A stretch of 64,000 bases of DNA, taken from Chamaelirium japonicum (lineage: Eukaryota > Streptophyta > Magnoliopsida > Liliales > Melanthiaceae). Positions 1-15,632 of this stretch are shown one piece after another; the stretch's first letter is position 1; each line of letters opens with the position of its first letter. The translations under genes were made by a program, and so were the position numbers. The notes under the pieces were generated by a model. The model was not told the origin of the DNA. It made no database searches and was given only the letters and a program-made list of their open reading frames with translations. The stretch covers positions 682,001-746,000 of the forward strand of contig CANTAL010000020.1 of NCBI GenBank assembly GCA_947650365.1, read 5' to 3'.

Positions 1-1335
1 TCATTCATACAATCCATTCTAATTATTTCACACGATCCATTCTAATTCATTCGTACGATCCATTCTAATTCATTCGTGCAATCTATTCTATTTCATTCGT
101 ACGATCCATTCTTACTCATTCGTACGATCCATTCTAATTCATTAATATGATCCATTCTAATTCATTCGTACGATCCATTCTAATTCATTCGTATGATCCA
201 TTCTAATTCATTCGCTCGAATGTATCCATTCTAATCCATTTGTATGATCCATTCTAATCCATTCGTACGATCCATTCTAATTCCTTCGCATGAATGTAAC
301 CATTCTAATTCATTCATTTGATCCATTCTATTTCATTCGTACGATCCATTCTAATTCATTCGCACGATCCATTCTAATTTATTCATAGGATCCATTCTAA
401 TTCATTCGTACAATCCATTCTAATTCTTTCACACGATCCATTCTAATTCATTCGTACGATCCATTCTAATTCATTCATACAATCCATTCTAATTCATCCG
501 TACGATCCATTCTAATTCACTCATACGATCCATTCTAATACAGTCATACGATCCATTCTAATTCATTTGCACGAATATATCCATTCTAATTCATTCGTAC
601 GATCCATTCTAATTCATTCGTAATATCTATTCTAATTCATTCGTATGATCCATTCTAATTCATTCGTACGATCCATTCTAATTCCTTCGTACGATCCATT
701 CTAATTCATTTGTACGATCCATTCTAATTCATTCGTACAATCTATTCTAATTCATTCGTACGAATGGATACATTCGTGTGAAAGAATTAGAATGGATCGT
801 ACGAATGAGTAAGAATGGATCGTACGAATGAAATAGAATAGATTGTACGAATGAATTAGAATGGATCGTACGAATGAATTAGAATGGATTATATTAATGA
901 ATTAGAATGGATCGTACGAATGAATTAGAATGGATACATTCGTGCGAATGAATTAGAATGGATCGTGCACGAATGTATCCATTCTAATTCATTCGTACGA
1001 TCCATTCTAATTCATTAATATGATCCATTCTAATTCATTCGTACGATCCATTCTAATTCATATGCACAAAGGTATCCATTCTAATCCATTCGTAGGATCC
1101 ATTCTAATCCATTCGTACGATCCATTCTAATTCATTCGTACGATCCATTCTAATTCATTCGCTCGAATGTGTCCATTCTAATCCATTCGTACAATCCATT
1201 CTAATACATTCGTATGATCCATTCTAATTCATTCGCATGAATGTAACCATTCTAATTCATTCATTTGATCCATTCTAATTCATTCGTACGATCTATTCTA
1301 ATTCATTCGTCCGATCCATTCTAATTCATTCGCAC

Positions 1336-2180
1336 GAATGTATCCATTCTAATTCATCTGTACGATCAATTCTAATTCATTCGTACGATCCATTCTAATT
1401 CAAGCGTAAGATCCATTCTAATTCATTCGTACGATCCATTCTAATTCATTCGCACGAATGTATCCATTCTAGTTCATTCGTACGATCCCTTCTAATTCAT
1501 TCGTACGATCCATTCTAATTCATTCGCACGATCCATTCTAATTCATTCGTACGATCAATTCTAATTCATTTGCACGAATGTATCCATTCTAATTCATTCA
1601 TACGATCCATTCTAATTCATTCGTACGATCCATTCTAATTCATTCGTACGATCCATTCTAATTCATTCGTCCGATCCATTCTAATTCATTCGCACGAATG
1701 TATCCATTCCAGTTTATTCGTACGATCCATTCTATTTCATTCGTACGATCCATTCTTACTCATTCGTATGATCCATTCTAATTCATTCGGACGGATGTAT
1801 CCATTCTAATTTATTCGTACGACCCATTCTAATACATTCGTACGATCCATTCTAATTCATTCGTACGATCCATTCTAATTCATTCGTCTAATCCATTCTA
1901 ATTCAATCGCACGAATGTATCCATTCTAATTCATTCGTACGATCCATTCTAATTCATTCGTACGATCCATTCTAGTTCATTCGTAAGATCCATTCTAATT
2001 CATTCGTACGATCCATTCTAATTTATTCGCACGAATGTATCCATTCTAGTTCATTCGTACGATCCATTCTAATTCATTCGTACGATCCATTCTAATTCAT
2101 TCGCACGATCCATTCTAATTCATTCGTACGATCAATTCTAATTCATTCGCACAAATGTATCCATTCTAATTCATTCGTAC
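1336..2180 (+). repeat. 120-bp higher-order repeat of the satellite
   Basis: The 28-bp variant begins at 1336, 1456, 1576, 1696, 1793, 1913, 2033 and 2153. The spacings are 120, 120, 120, 97, 120, 120 and 120 bp. A 120-bp unit is four 23-mers plus one 28-mer, and the 97-bp unit lacks one 23-mer. A second level is visible. The unit at 1456 and the unit at 2033 share rare variants (TCTAGTTC, CGCACGATCC, ACGATCAATT) in the same order, as do those at 1336 and 1913 (GTAAGATCC), so a 577-bp block is itself repeated. Confidence 0.85.
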
Positions 2181-5100
2181 GATCCATTCTAATTCATTCG
2201 TACGATCCATTCTAATTCATTCATACAATCCATTCTAATTCTTTCACACGATCCATTCTAATTCATTCGTAGGATCCATTCTAATTCATTCGTACAATCT
2301 ATTCTATTTCATTCGTACGATCCATTCTTACTCATTCGTATGATCCATTCTAATTCATTCGCACGAATGTATCCATTCTAATTCATTCGTATGAATCCAT
2401 TCTAATTCATTCGTACAATCCATTCTATTTCATTCGTACGATCCATTCTTACTCATTTGTACGATCCATTCTAATTCATTCGTAAGATCCATTCTAATTT
2501 ATTCGTACGATCCATTCTAATTCATTCGCATGATCCATTCTAATTCATTCATACAATCCATTCTAATTCATTCCGTACGATCCATTCTAATTCATTCGCT
2601 CGAATGTATCCATTCTAATCCATGTGTACGATCCATTCTACTCCATTCGTACGATCCATTCTAATTCATTCGCATGAATGTAACCATTCTAATTCATTCA
2701 TTTCATCCATTCTAATTCATTCGTACGATCCATTCTAATTCATTAGCACGATCCATGCTAATTCATTCGTTCGATCAATTTTAATTCATTTGCACGATCC
2801 ATTCTAATTCATTCGTACGATCCATTCGAATTCATTCGCACGATCCATTCTAATTCATTCATAGGATCCATTCTAATTCATTCATACGATCTATTCTAAT
2901 TCTTTCGCACGAATGTATCCATTCTAATTCATTCGCACGAATGTATCCATTCTAATTCATTCGTACGAATCCATTCTAATTCATTCGTACAATCTATTCT
3001 ATTTCATTCGTACGATCCATTCTAGTTCATTCGTACGATCCATTCTAATTCATTCGTACAATCCATCCTAATTCATTCGTATGATCCATTCTAATTAATT
3101 CGTATGATCCAATATAATTCATTCGTACGATCCATTCTAATTCATTCATACAATCCATTCTAATTCATTCGCACGAATGTATCCATTCTAATTAATTCGT
3201 ACGATCCATTCTAATTCATTCGTATGATCCATTCTTATTCATTCGCACGATCCAGTCTAATGGATTCGCACGATCCATTCTAATTCATTCGCACGAATGT
3301 ATCCATTCTAATTCATTCATACGATCCATTCTAATTCATTCGTACGATCCATTCTAATTCATTCGCACAAATGTATCCATTCTAATTCATTCATACGATC
3401 CATTCTAATTCATTCGTACGATCAGTTCTAATTCATTCACAAAATCTATTCTAATTCATTCATACGATCCATTCTAATTCATTCGCACGATCCATTCTAA
3501 TTCATTCGTACGATCCATTCTAATTCTTTCACACGATCCATTCTAATTCATTCGTATGATCCATTCTAATTCATTCGCACGATCCATTCCAATTCATTCG
3601 TACGATCCACTCTAATTCATTCATACGATCCATTCTAATTCATTCGTACGATCCATTCTAATTCATTCGCACAAATATATCCATTCTAATTCATTCGTAC
3701 GATCCATTCTAATTCATTCGCACGATCCATTCTAATTCATTCGTACGATCCATTCTAATTCTTCGTATGATCCATTCTAATTAATTCGTATGATCCATTC
3801 TAATTCATTCGTACGATCCATTCTAATTCGTTCATACAATCCATTCTAATTCATTCGCACGAATGTATCCATTCTAATTAATTCGTACGATCCATTCTAA
3901 TTCATTCGTATGATCTATTCTTATTCATTCGCACGATCCTGTCTAATTTATTCGCACAATCCATTCTAATTCATTCGCACGAATGTATCCATTCTAATTC
4001 ATTCGTACTATCCATTCTAATTCATTAATATGATCCATTCTAATTCATTCGTACGATCCATTCTAATTCATATGCACAAAGGTATCCATTCTAATTCATT
4101 CGCACGAAAGAATTAGAATGGATTGTATGAAAGAATTAGAATGGATTGTATGAATGAATTAGAATGGATCGTACGAATGAATTAGAATGGATCGTACGAA
4201 TAAATTAGAATGGATACATTCGTCCGAAAGAATTAGAATGGATCATACGAATGAGTAAGAATGGATCGTACGAATGAAATAGAATGGATTGTGCGAATGA
4301 ATTAGAATGGACCGTACGAATGAATTAGAATGGATACATTCGTGCGAATGAATTAGAATGGATCGGACGAATGAATTAGAATAGATCGTACGAATGAATT
4401 AGAATGGATCGTACGAATGAATTAGAATGGATCGTACGAATAAATTAGAATGGATACATTCGTCCGAATGAATTAGAATGGATCATACGAATGAGTAAGA
4501 ATGGATCGTACGAATGAAATAAAATAGATTGTACGAAAGAATTAGAATGGATCCTACGAATGAATTAGAATGGATCGTGTGAAAGAATTAGAATGGATTG
4601 TATGAATGAATTAGAATGGATCGTATTAATGAATTAGAATGGATCGTGCGAATGAATTAGAATGGATCGTACGAATGAATTAGAATGGATACATTCGTGC
4701 GAATGAATTAGAATGGATCATACGAATGAGTAAGAATGGATCGTACAAATGAAATAGAATGGATTATACAAATGAATTAGAATGGATACATTCGTGCGAA
4801 TAAATTAGAATGGATCGTATGTACGAATGAATTAGAATGGATACATTCGTGCGAATGAATTAGAATGGATCGTACGAATGAATTAGAATGGATCGTGCGA
4901 ATGAATTAGAATGGATCGTACGAATGATTTAGAATGGATCGTACGAATGAACTAGAATGGATACATTCGTGTGAATGAATTAGAATGGATCGTACGAATG
5001 AATTAGAATGGATCGTACGTACGATCCATTCTAATGGATACATTTGTGCGAATGAATCTAAATGGATTGTATGAATGAATTACAATAGATCGTACGAAGG

Positions 5101-8100
5101 AATTAGAATGGATCATACGAATGAATTAGAATGGATCGTGCTAATGAATTAGAATTGATCGAATGAATTCATTCTAATTCATTCATACAATCCATTCTAA
5201 TTCCTTCACATGATCCAATCTAATTCATTCGTACGATCCATTCTTACTCATTGGTACGATCCATTCTAATTCATTCGCACGAATGTATCCATTCTAATTC
5301 ATTCGTACGAATCCATTCTAATTCATTCGTACAATCTATTCTATTCCATTCTAATTCATTCGTACGATCCATTCTTACTCATTCGTACGATCCATTCTAA
5401 TTCATTCGTACGATCCATTCTATTCTAGTTCATTCGTACGATCCATTCTAATTCATTCGTACGATCCATTCTTATTCATTCTTACTCATTCGTATGATCC
5501 ATTCTAATTCATTCGGACGAATGTATCAATTCTAATTTATTCGTACGATCCATTCTAATTCATTCGTACGATCCATTCTAATTCATTCGTAAGATCCATT
5601 CTAATTCATTCGTATGATCCATTCTAATTCATTCGTACGATCCAATCTAATTCATTCGTACGATTCATTCTAATTCATTCATACGATCTATTCTAATTCA
5701 TTCATTCGTACGATCCATTCTAATACATTCGTACGATTCATACTAATTCATTCGCACGATCCATTCTAATTCATTCGTACGATCCATTCTTATTCATTCA
5801 TACGATCCATTCTAATTCTTTCACACGATCCATTCTAATTCATTCGTACGATCCATTCTAATTCATTCGTACGATCTATTCTAATTCATTCGTACGATCC
5901 ATTCTAATTCATTCGTACGATCCATTCTAATTCCTTCGTACGATCCATTCTAATTCATTCATACAATCCATTCTAATTCTTTCGTATGATCCATTCTAAT
6001 TCATTCGCACGAATGTATCCATTCTAGTTCATTCGCACGATCTATTCTAATTCATTCATACAATCCATTCTAATTCTTTCACACGATCCATTCTAATTCA
6101 TTCGTACGATCTATTCTAATTCATTCGCACAATCCATTCTAATTCATTCGTACGATCCATTCTTACTCATTCGTACGATCCATTCTAATTCATTCATACA
6201 ATCCATTCTAATTCATTCCGTACGATCCATTCTAATTCACTCATACGATCCATTCTAATTCATTCATAGGATCCATTCTAATTCATTCATACGATCTATT
6301 CTAATTCTTTCGCACGAATGTATCCATTCTAATTCATTCGCACGAATGTATCCATTCTAATTCATTCGTACGATCCATTTTAATTCATTCGCACGATCCA
6401 TTCTAATTCATTCGTACGATCAATTCTAATTCATTCGCACGAATGTATCCATTCTAATTCATTCGTACGATCCATTCTAATTCGTTCATAGGATCCATTC
6501 TAATTCATTCATACAATCCATTCAAATTCATTCGCTCGAATGTATCCATTCTAATCCATTCGTATGATCCATTCTAATCCATTCGTACGATCCATTCTAA
6601 TTCATTCGCATGAATGTAACCATTCTAATTCATTCATGCGATCCATTCTAATTCATTCGTACGATCCATTCTAATTCATTCGTACGATCCATTCTAATTC
6701 ATTCGTACGATCCATTCTAATTCATTCGCACGAATGTATCCATTCTAGTTCATTTGTACGATCCATTCTTATTCATTCGTACGATACATTCTAATTCATT
6801 CATACAATCCATTCTAATTCTTTCACACGATCAATTCTAATTCATTCGTAGGATCCATTCTAATTCATTCGTACAATCCATTCTAATTCATTCGTACGAT
6901 CCATTCTAATCCATTCGTACGATCCATTCTAATTCATTCGTACGATCCATTCTAATTCATTCGCACGAATGTATCCATTCTAGTTTATTCGTACGATCCA
7001 TTCTAATTCATTCGTACGATCCATTCTAATTCATTCGCACGATCAATTCTAATTCATTCGTACAATCCATTCTATTTCATTCGTACGATCCATTCTTACT
7101 CATTCGTATGATCCATTATGGATACATTCGTGCGAATGAATTAGAATGGATCATACGAATGACTAAGAATGGATCGTACGAATGAAATAGAATGGATTGT
7201 GCGAATGAATTAGAATGGATCATAGAATGGATCAGAATAGATCGTGTGAAAGAATTAGAATGGATCGTATGAATAAATTAGAATGGATCGTGCGAATGAA
7301 TTCGAATGGATCGTACGAATTCATTCTAATTCATTCATACAATCCATTCTAATTCTTTCACACGATCTATTCTGATCCATTCTACGATCCATTCTAATTC
7401 ATTCGCACAATCCAATCTATTTCATTCGTACGATCCATTCTTACTTATTCGTATGATCCATTCTAATTCATTCGCACGAATGTATCCATAATGGATCATA
7501 CGAATGAGTAAGAATGGATCGTACGAATGAAATACGTACGAATGAATTAGAATGGATCGTACGAATGAACTAGAATGGATCGTACGAATGAAATAGAATA
7601 GATTGTACGAATGAATTAGAATGGATTCGTACGAATGAATTAGAATGGATACATTCGTGCGAATGAATTAGAATGGATACATTCGTGCGAAAGAATTAGA
7701 ATAGATCGTATGAATGAATTAGAATGGATCCGATGAATGAATTAGAATGGATCGTGCGAATGAATTAGAATGGATCGTACGAATGAATTAAAATAGATCG
7801 TACGAATGAATTAGAATGGATCGTACGAAGGAATTAGAATGGATCGTATGAATGAATTAGAATGGATATATTCGTGCAAATGAATTAGAATGGATCGTGC
7901 GAATGAATTAGAATGGATCGTACGAATGAATTAGAATGGATCGTACGAATGAATTAGAATGGATCTTACGAATGAATTAGAATGGATCGTACGAATGAAT
8001 TAGAATGGATCGTACGAATGAATTAGAATGGATACATTCGTGCTAATGAATTAGAATGGATCGGACGAATGAATTAGAATGGATCGTACAAATGAATTAG

Positions 8101-10775
8101 AATAGATCAAATGAATAAATTAGAATGGTTGCATTCATGCGAATGAATTAGAATGGATCGTACGAATGAATTAGAATGGATCGTATGAGTGAATTAGAAT
8201 GGATCGTACGAATGAATTAGAATGGATCAAATGAATGAATTAGAATGGTTACATTCATGCAAATGAATTAGAATGGATCGTACGAATGGATTAGAATGGA
8301 TACATTCGAGCGTACGATCCATTCTAATTCATTCGTTCGATCCATTCTAATTCATTCGCACGAATGTATCCATTCTAATTCATTCGTACGATCCATTCTA
8401 ATTCATTCGTACGATCCATTCTAATTAATTCGTAAGATCCATTCTAATTCATTCGTATGATCTATTCTAATTCATTCGTACGATCCATTCTAATTCATTC
8501 GCATGAATGTATCCATTCTAGTTCATTCGTACGATCCATTCTAATTCATTCGTACGATCCATTTTTATTCATTCGCACGATCCATTCTAATTCATTCATA
8601 CGATCCATTCTAATTCATTCGTACGATCCATTCTAATTCATTCGCACAAATGTATCCATTCTAATTCATTCGTACGATCCATTCTAATTCATTCGCACGA
8701 TCCATTCTAATTCATTCGTACGATCCATTCTAATTCTTTCACACGATCCATTCTAATTCATTCGTACGATCCATTCTAATTCATTCGCACGATCCATTCT
8801 AATTCATTCGTACGATCCATTCTAATTCATTCATATGATCCATTCTAACTCATTCGTACGATCCATTCTAATTTATTCGCACAAATGTATCCATTCTAAT
8901 TTATTCGTACGATCCATTCTAATTCATTCGCACGATCCTTTCTAATTCATTCGTACGATCCATTCTAATTCATTCGTACGATCCATTCTAATTCATTCGT
9001 ATGATCCATTCTAATTAATTTGTACGATCCATTCTAATTCATTCGCACGAATGTATCCATTCTAATTCATTCGTACAATCCATTCTATTTCATTCATACG
9101 ATCCATTCTTACTCATTCGTATGATCCATTCTAATACATTCGTACGATTCATGCTATTTGATTCGCACGATCCATTCTAATTCATTCGTTCGATCCATTC
9201 TTATTCATTCATACGATCCATTCTAATTCATTCGCACAATCCATTCTAATCCATTCTAATTCATTTGTAAGATCCATTCTAATTCATTCGTACGATCCAT
9301 TCTAATTCATTCATACAATCCATTCTAATTCTTTCACACGATCCATTCTAATTCATTCGTACGATCCATTCTAAATCATTCGTGCAATCCATTCTATTTC
9401 ATTCGTACGATCAATTCTAATTCATTAGAATGGATCGTACGAATGAATTAGAATGGATCATACTAATGAATTAGAATGGATCGTACGAATGAATTAGAAT
9501 GGATCGTACGAACGAATTAGAATGGATCGTACGAAGGAATTAGAATGGATCGTACAAATGAATTAGAATGGATATATTCGTGCAAATGAATTAGAATGGA
9601 TCGTATGAATGAATTAGAATGGATCGTACGAATGAATTAGAATGGATATATTCGTGCAAATGAATTAGAATGGATCGTATGAATGTATTAGAATGGATCG
9701 TATGAGTGAATTAGAATGGATCATACGAATGAATTAGAATGGATCGTACGAATGAATTAGAATGGATCGTGTGAAAGAATTAGAATGGATTGTATGAATG
9801 AATTAGAATAGATCGTATGAATGAATTAGAATGGATCGTACGAATGAATTAGAATGGATCGTACGAATGAATTTGAATGGATACATTTGTGCGAATGAAT
9901 CTAAATGGATTGTATGAATGAATTACAATGGATCGTACGAATGAATTAGAATGGATCGTACGAATGAATTAGAATAGCTCATACAAATGAATTAGAATGA
10001 ATCGTATGAATGAATTAGAATGGTTACATTCGTGCGAATGAATTAGAATAGATCGTACGAATGAATTAGAATGGATCGTACAAATAAATTAGAATGGATC
10101 GTGGGAATGAATTAGAATGGATCGTACGAATGAATTAGAATGGATCCATCGAATGAGTTAGAATGGATCATTCTAATTCATTCATACGATCCATTCTAAT
10201 TCATTCGCACAAATGTATCCATTCTAATTCATTCGTACGATCAATTCTAATTCATTCGCACGATCCATTCTAATTCATTCGTACGATCCATTCTAATTCA
10301 TTCGTATGATCCATTCTAATTCATTCGTATGATCCATTCTGATTAATTCGTATGATCCATTCTAATTCATTCGTACGATCCATTCTAATTCATTCATACA
10401 ATCCATTCTAATTCATTCGCACGAATGTATCCATTCTAATTAATTCGTACGATCCATTCTAATTCATTCGTATGATCTATTCTTATTCATTCGCACGATC
10501 CAGTCTAATTGATTCGCACGATCCATTCTAATTCATTCGCACGAATGTATCCATTCTAATTCATTCGTACGATCCATTCTAATTCATTAATATGATCCAT
10601 TCTAATTCATTCGTACGATCCATTCTAATTCATATGCACAAAGGTATCCATTCTAATTCATTTGCACGAAAGAATTAGAATGGATTGTATGAAAGAATTA
10701 GAATGGATCGTGCGAATGAATTAGAATGGATCGTACGAAGGAATTAAAATGGATCGTACGAAGGAATTAGAATGG

Positions 10776-12062
10776 ATCATACGAATGAGTAAGAATGGAT
10801 CGTATGAATGAAATAGAATAGATTGTACGAATGAATTAGAATCGATCCTACGAATGAATTAGAATGGATCGTGTGAAAGAATTAGAATGGATTGAATGAA
10901 TGAATTAGAATGGATCGTACGAATGAATTAGAATGGATCGTGCAAATGAATTAGAATGGATCGTACGAATTCATTCTAATTCATTCATACAATCCATTCT
11001 AATTCTTTCACACGATCCATTCTAATTCATTCGTACGTTCCATTCTAATTCATTAGCACGATCCATGCTAATTCATTCGTTCGATCAATTCTAATTCATT
11101 AGCACGATCCATTCTAATTCATTCGTACGATCTATTCTAATTCATTCGCACAATCCATTCTAATTCATTCATAGGATCCATTCTAATTCATTCATACGAT
11201 CTATTCTAATTCTTTCGCACGAATGTATCCATTCTAATTCATTCGCACGAATGTATCTATTCTAATTCATTCGTACGATGCATTCTAATTCATTCGTACG
11301 ATCCATTCTAATTCATTCATAGGATCTATTCTAATTCATTCATACAATCCATTCTAATTCTTTCACACGATCCATTCTAATTCATTCGTACGATCCATTC
11401 TAATTCATTCGCACAATCCATTCTATTTCATTCGTACGATCCATTCTTACTCATTGGTACGATCCATTCTAATTCATTCGCACGAATGTATCCATTCTAA
11501 TTCATTCGTACGAATCCATTCTAATTCATTCGTACAATCCATTCTATTTTATTCGTACGATCCATTCTTACTCATTCGTATGATCCATTCTAATTCATTC
11601 GCATGAATGTATCCATTCTAAATCATTCGTACGATCCATTCTAATTCATTCGTACGATCCATTCTAAATCATTCGTACAATCCATTATATTTCATTCGTA
11701 CGATCAATTCTATTTCATTAGCACGATCCAATCTAATTCATTCATACGATCCATTCAAATTCATTCGCACGATCCATTCTAATTCATTCGTACAATCCAT
11801 TCTATTTCATTCGTACGATCCATTCTTACTCATTCGTATGATCCATTCTAATTCATTCGCACAAATGTATCCATTCTAATCCATTCGTACGATCCATTCT
11901 AATCCATTCGTACGATCCATTCTAATTCATTCGCATGAATGTAACCATTCTAATTCATTCATTTGATCCATTCTAATTCATTCGTACGATCCATTCTAAT
12001 TCATTCGTCCGATCCATTCTAATTCATTCGCACGAATGTATCCCTTCTAAACCATTCATACG
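10776..12062. repeat. Segmental duplication within satellite, copy 1 (partner 15633-16918)
   Basis: Landmarks recur at a constant offset of 4856-4857 bp: the end of an R block with a GAGTAAG variant (10781 and 15638), the R-to-F switch at GAATTC (10962 and 15819), and the unusual TAAACCATTC unit (12048 and 16904). The copy includes the strand switch, so the switch predates the duplication. The limits given are the span I checked and may be wider. Confidence 0.8.
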
Positions 12063-15000
12063 ATCCATTCTAATTTATTCGTACGATCCATTCTAATTCA
12101 TTCGTAAGATCCATTCTAATTCATTCGTACGATCCATTCTAATTCATTCGCACGATCCATTCTAATTCATTCGCACGAATGTATCCATTCTTGTTCATTC
12201 GTACGATCCAATCTAATTCATTTGTACGATCCATTCTAATTCATTCGCACGATCCATTCTAATTAATTCATAGGATCCATTCTAATTCATTCGTACAATC
12301 CATTCTAATTCATTCATAGGATCCATTCTAATTCATTCGTACAATCCATTCTAATTCATTCATAGGATCCATTCTAATTCATTCGTACGATCCATTCTAA
12401 TTTATTTGCACGATCCATTCTAATTCATTCGTACGATCCATTCTAATTCATTCGTACAATCCATTCTAATTCATTCGCACGAATGTATCCATTCTAGTTC
12501 ATTCGTACGATCCATTCTAATTCATTCGTACGATCCATTCTAATTCATTCTCACGATCAGTTCTAAGTCATTCGTACGATCCATTCTAATTCATTCATAC
12601 GATCCATTCTAATTCATTCGTACGATCCATTCTAATTCATTCGCACAAATGTATCCATTCTAATTCATTCGTACGATCCATTCTAATTCATTCGCACGAT
12701 CCATTCTAATTCATTCGTACGATCCATTCTAATTCTTTCACACGATCCATTCTAATTCATTCGTACGATCCATTCTAATTCATTCGCACGATCCATTCTA
12801 ATTCATTCGTACTATCCATTCTAATTCATTCATACGATCCATTCTAATTCATTTGTACGATCCATTCTAATTCATTCGCACAAATGTATCCATTCTAATT
12901 CATTCGTACGATCCATTCTAATTCATTCGCACGATCCATTCTAATTCATTCGTACGATCCATTCTAATTCATTCGTACAATCTGTTCTTATTCATTCGCA
13001 CAATCCATTCTAATTCATTCGCACAAATGTATCCATTCTAATTCATTCGTACGATCCATTCTAATTTATTCGTACGAAACATTCTAATTCATTCGTATGA
13101 TCCATTCTAATTAATTCGTATGATCCATTCTAATTCATTCGTACGATCCATTCTAATTCATTCGTACGATCCATTCTAATTCATTCATACAATCCATTCT
13201 AATTCATTCGTACGATCCATTCTAATTCACTCATACGATCTATTCTAATACATTCATACGATCCATTCAAATTCATTTGCACGAATATATCCATTCTAAT
13301 TCATTTGTACGATCCATTCTAATTCCTTCGTACGATCCATTCTAATTCATTCGTACGATCTATTATAATTCATTCGTATGATCCATTCTAATTCATTCAT
13401 ACGATCCATTCTAATTCCTTCATACGATCCATTCTAATTCATTCGTACGATCCATTCTAATTCATTCGTACAATCTATTCTAATTCATTCGTACGAATGG
13501 ATACATTCGTGTGAATGAATTAGAATGGATCGTAGGAATGACTAAGAATGGATCGTACGAATGAAATAGAATGGATTGCACGAATGAATTAGAATGGATC
13601 GTACGAATGAATTAGAATGGATCGTGTGAAAGAATTAGAATGGATGGTATGAATGAATTAGAATGGATCGTACGAATGAATTAGAATGGATCGTACGAAG
13701 GAATTAGAATGGATCGTACGAATGAATTAGAATGGATCGTACGAATGAATTAGAATAGATCGTACGAATGAATTAGAATGGATCGTACGAAGGAATTAGA
13801 ATGGATCGTATGAATGAATTAGAATGGATATATTCGTGCAAATGAATTAGAATGGATCGTATGAATGTATTAGAATGGATCGTATGAGTGAATTAGAATG
13901 GATCGTACGAATAAATTAGAATGGATCATATGAATGAATTAGAATGGATACATTCGTGTGAATGAATTATAATGGATCGTATGAATGAATTAGAATAGAT
14001 TTTGTGAATGAATTAGAACTGATCGTACGAATAAATTAGAATGGAAACATTCGTGCGAATGAATTAGAATGGATTGTGTGAATGAATTAGAATGGATCCT
14101 ATGAATGAATTAGAATGGATCGTGCGAATGAATTAGAATGGATCGTACGAATGAATTAGAATGGATCGTACGAATGAACTAGAATGGATACATTCGTGCG
14201 AATGAATTAGAATGGATCGTACGAATGAATTAGAATGGATCGTACGAATGAACTAGAATGGATACATTCGTGCGAATGAATTAGAATGGATCATACGAAT
14301 GAATTAGAATAGATCGTACGAATGAATTAGAATGGATCTTAGGAATGAATTAGAATGGATCGTACGAATGAATTAGAATGGATCGTACGAATGAATTAGA
14401 ATGGATACATTCGTGCGAATTAATTAGAATGGATCGGACGAATGAATTAGAATGGATCATACGAATGAATTAGAATTGATCAAATGAATGAATTCGAATG
14501 GTTACATTCATGCGAATGAATTAGAATGGATCGTACGAATGGATTAGAATGGATCGTACGAATGGATTAGAATGGATTCATTCGAGCGAATGAATTAGAA
14601 TGGATCGTACGAATGAATTACAATGGATCGTACGAATGGATTAGAATGGATCCTACGAATGGATTAGATTGGATACCTTTGTGCATATGAATTAGAATGG
14701 ATCATACGACTGAATTAGAATGGATCATATTAATGAATTAGAATGGATCGTACGAATGAATTAGAATGGATACATTCGTGCGAATGAATTAGAATGGATC
14801 GTGCGAATCAATTAGACTGGATCGTGCGAATGAATAAGAATAGATCATACGAATGAATTAGAATGGATCGTATGAATTAATTAGAATGGATAAATTCGTG
14901 CGAATGAATTAGAATGGATTGTATGAATGAATTAGAATGGATCATACGAATTAATTAGAATGGATCATACGAATGAATTTGAATGGATCGTACGAATGAA

Positions 15001-15632
15001 TTAGAATGGATCGTACGAATGAATTAGAATGGATACATTCGTGCGAATGAATTAGAATGGATTGTGCGAATGAATAAGAACAGATCGTGCGAATGAATTA
15101 GAATGGATCGTACGAATGAATTATAATGGATCGTGCGAATGAATTAGAATGGATCGTACGAATGAATTAGAATGGATATATTTGTGCGAATGAATTAGAA
15201 TGGATCGTACGAAGGAATTAGAATGGATCGTATGAATGAATTAGAATGGATCGTACGAATGAATTAGAATGGATCGTGCGAATGAATTAGAATGGATCGT
15301 ACGAATGAATTAGAATGGATCGTACGAATGAACTAGAATGGATACATTCGTGCGAATGAATTAGAATGGATCGTACGAATGAATTAGAATGGATCGTACG
15401 AATGAATTAGAATGGATCTTACGAATGAATTAGAATGGATCGTACGAATGAATTAGAATGGATCGTACGAATGAATTAGAATGGATACATTCGTGCGAAT
15501 GAATTAGAATGGATCGGACGAATGAATTAGAATGGATCGTACGAATGAATTAGAATGGATCGTACGAATGAATTAGAATGGATTGTATGAATAAATTAGA
15601 ATGGATACATTCGTCCGAATGAATTAGAATGG

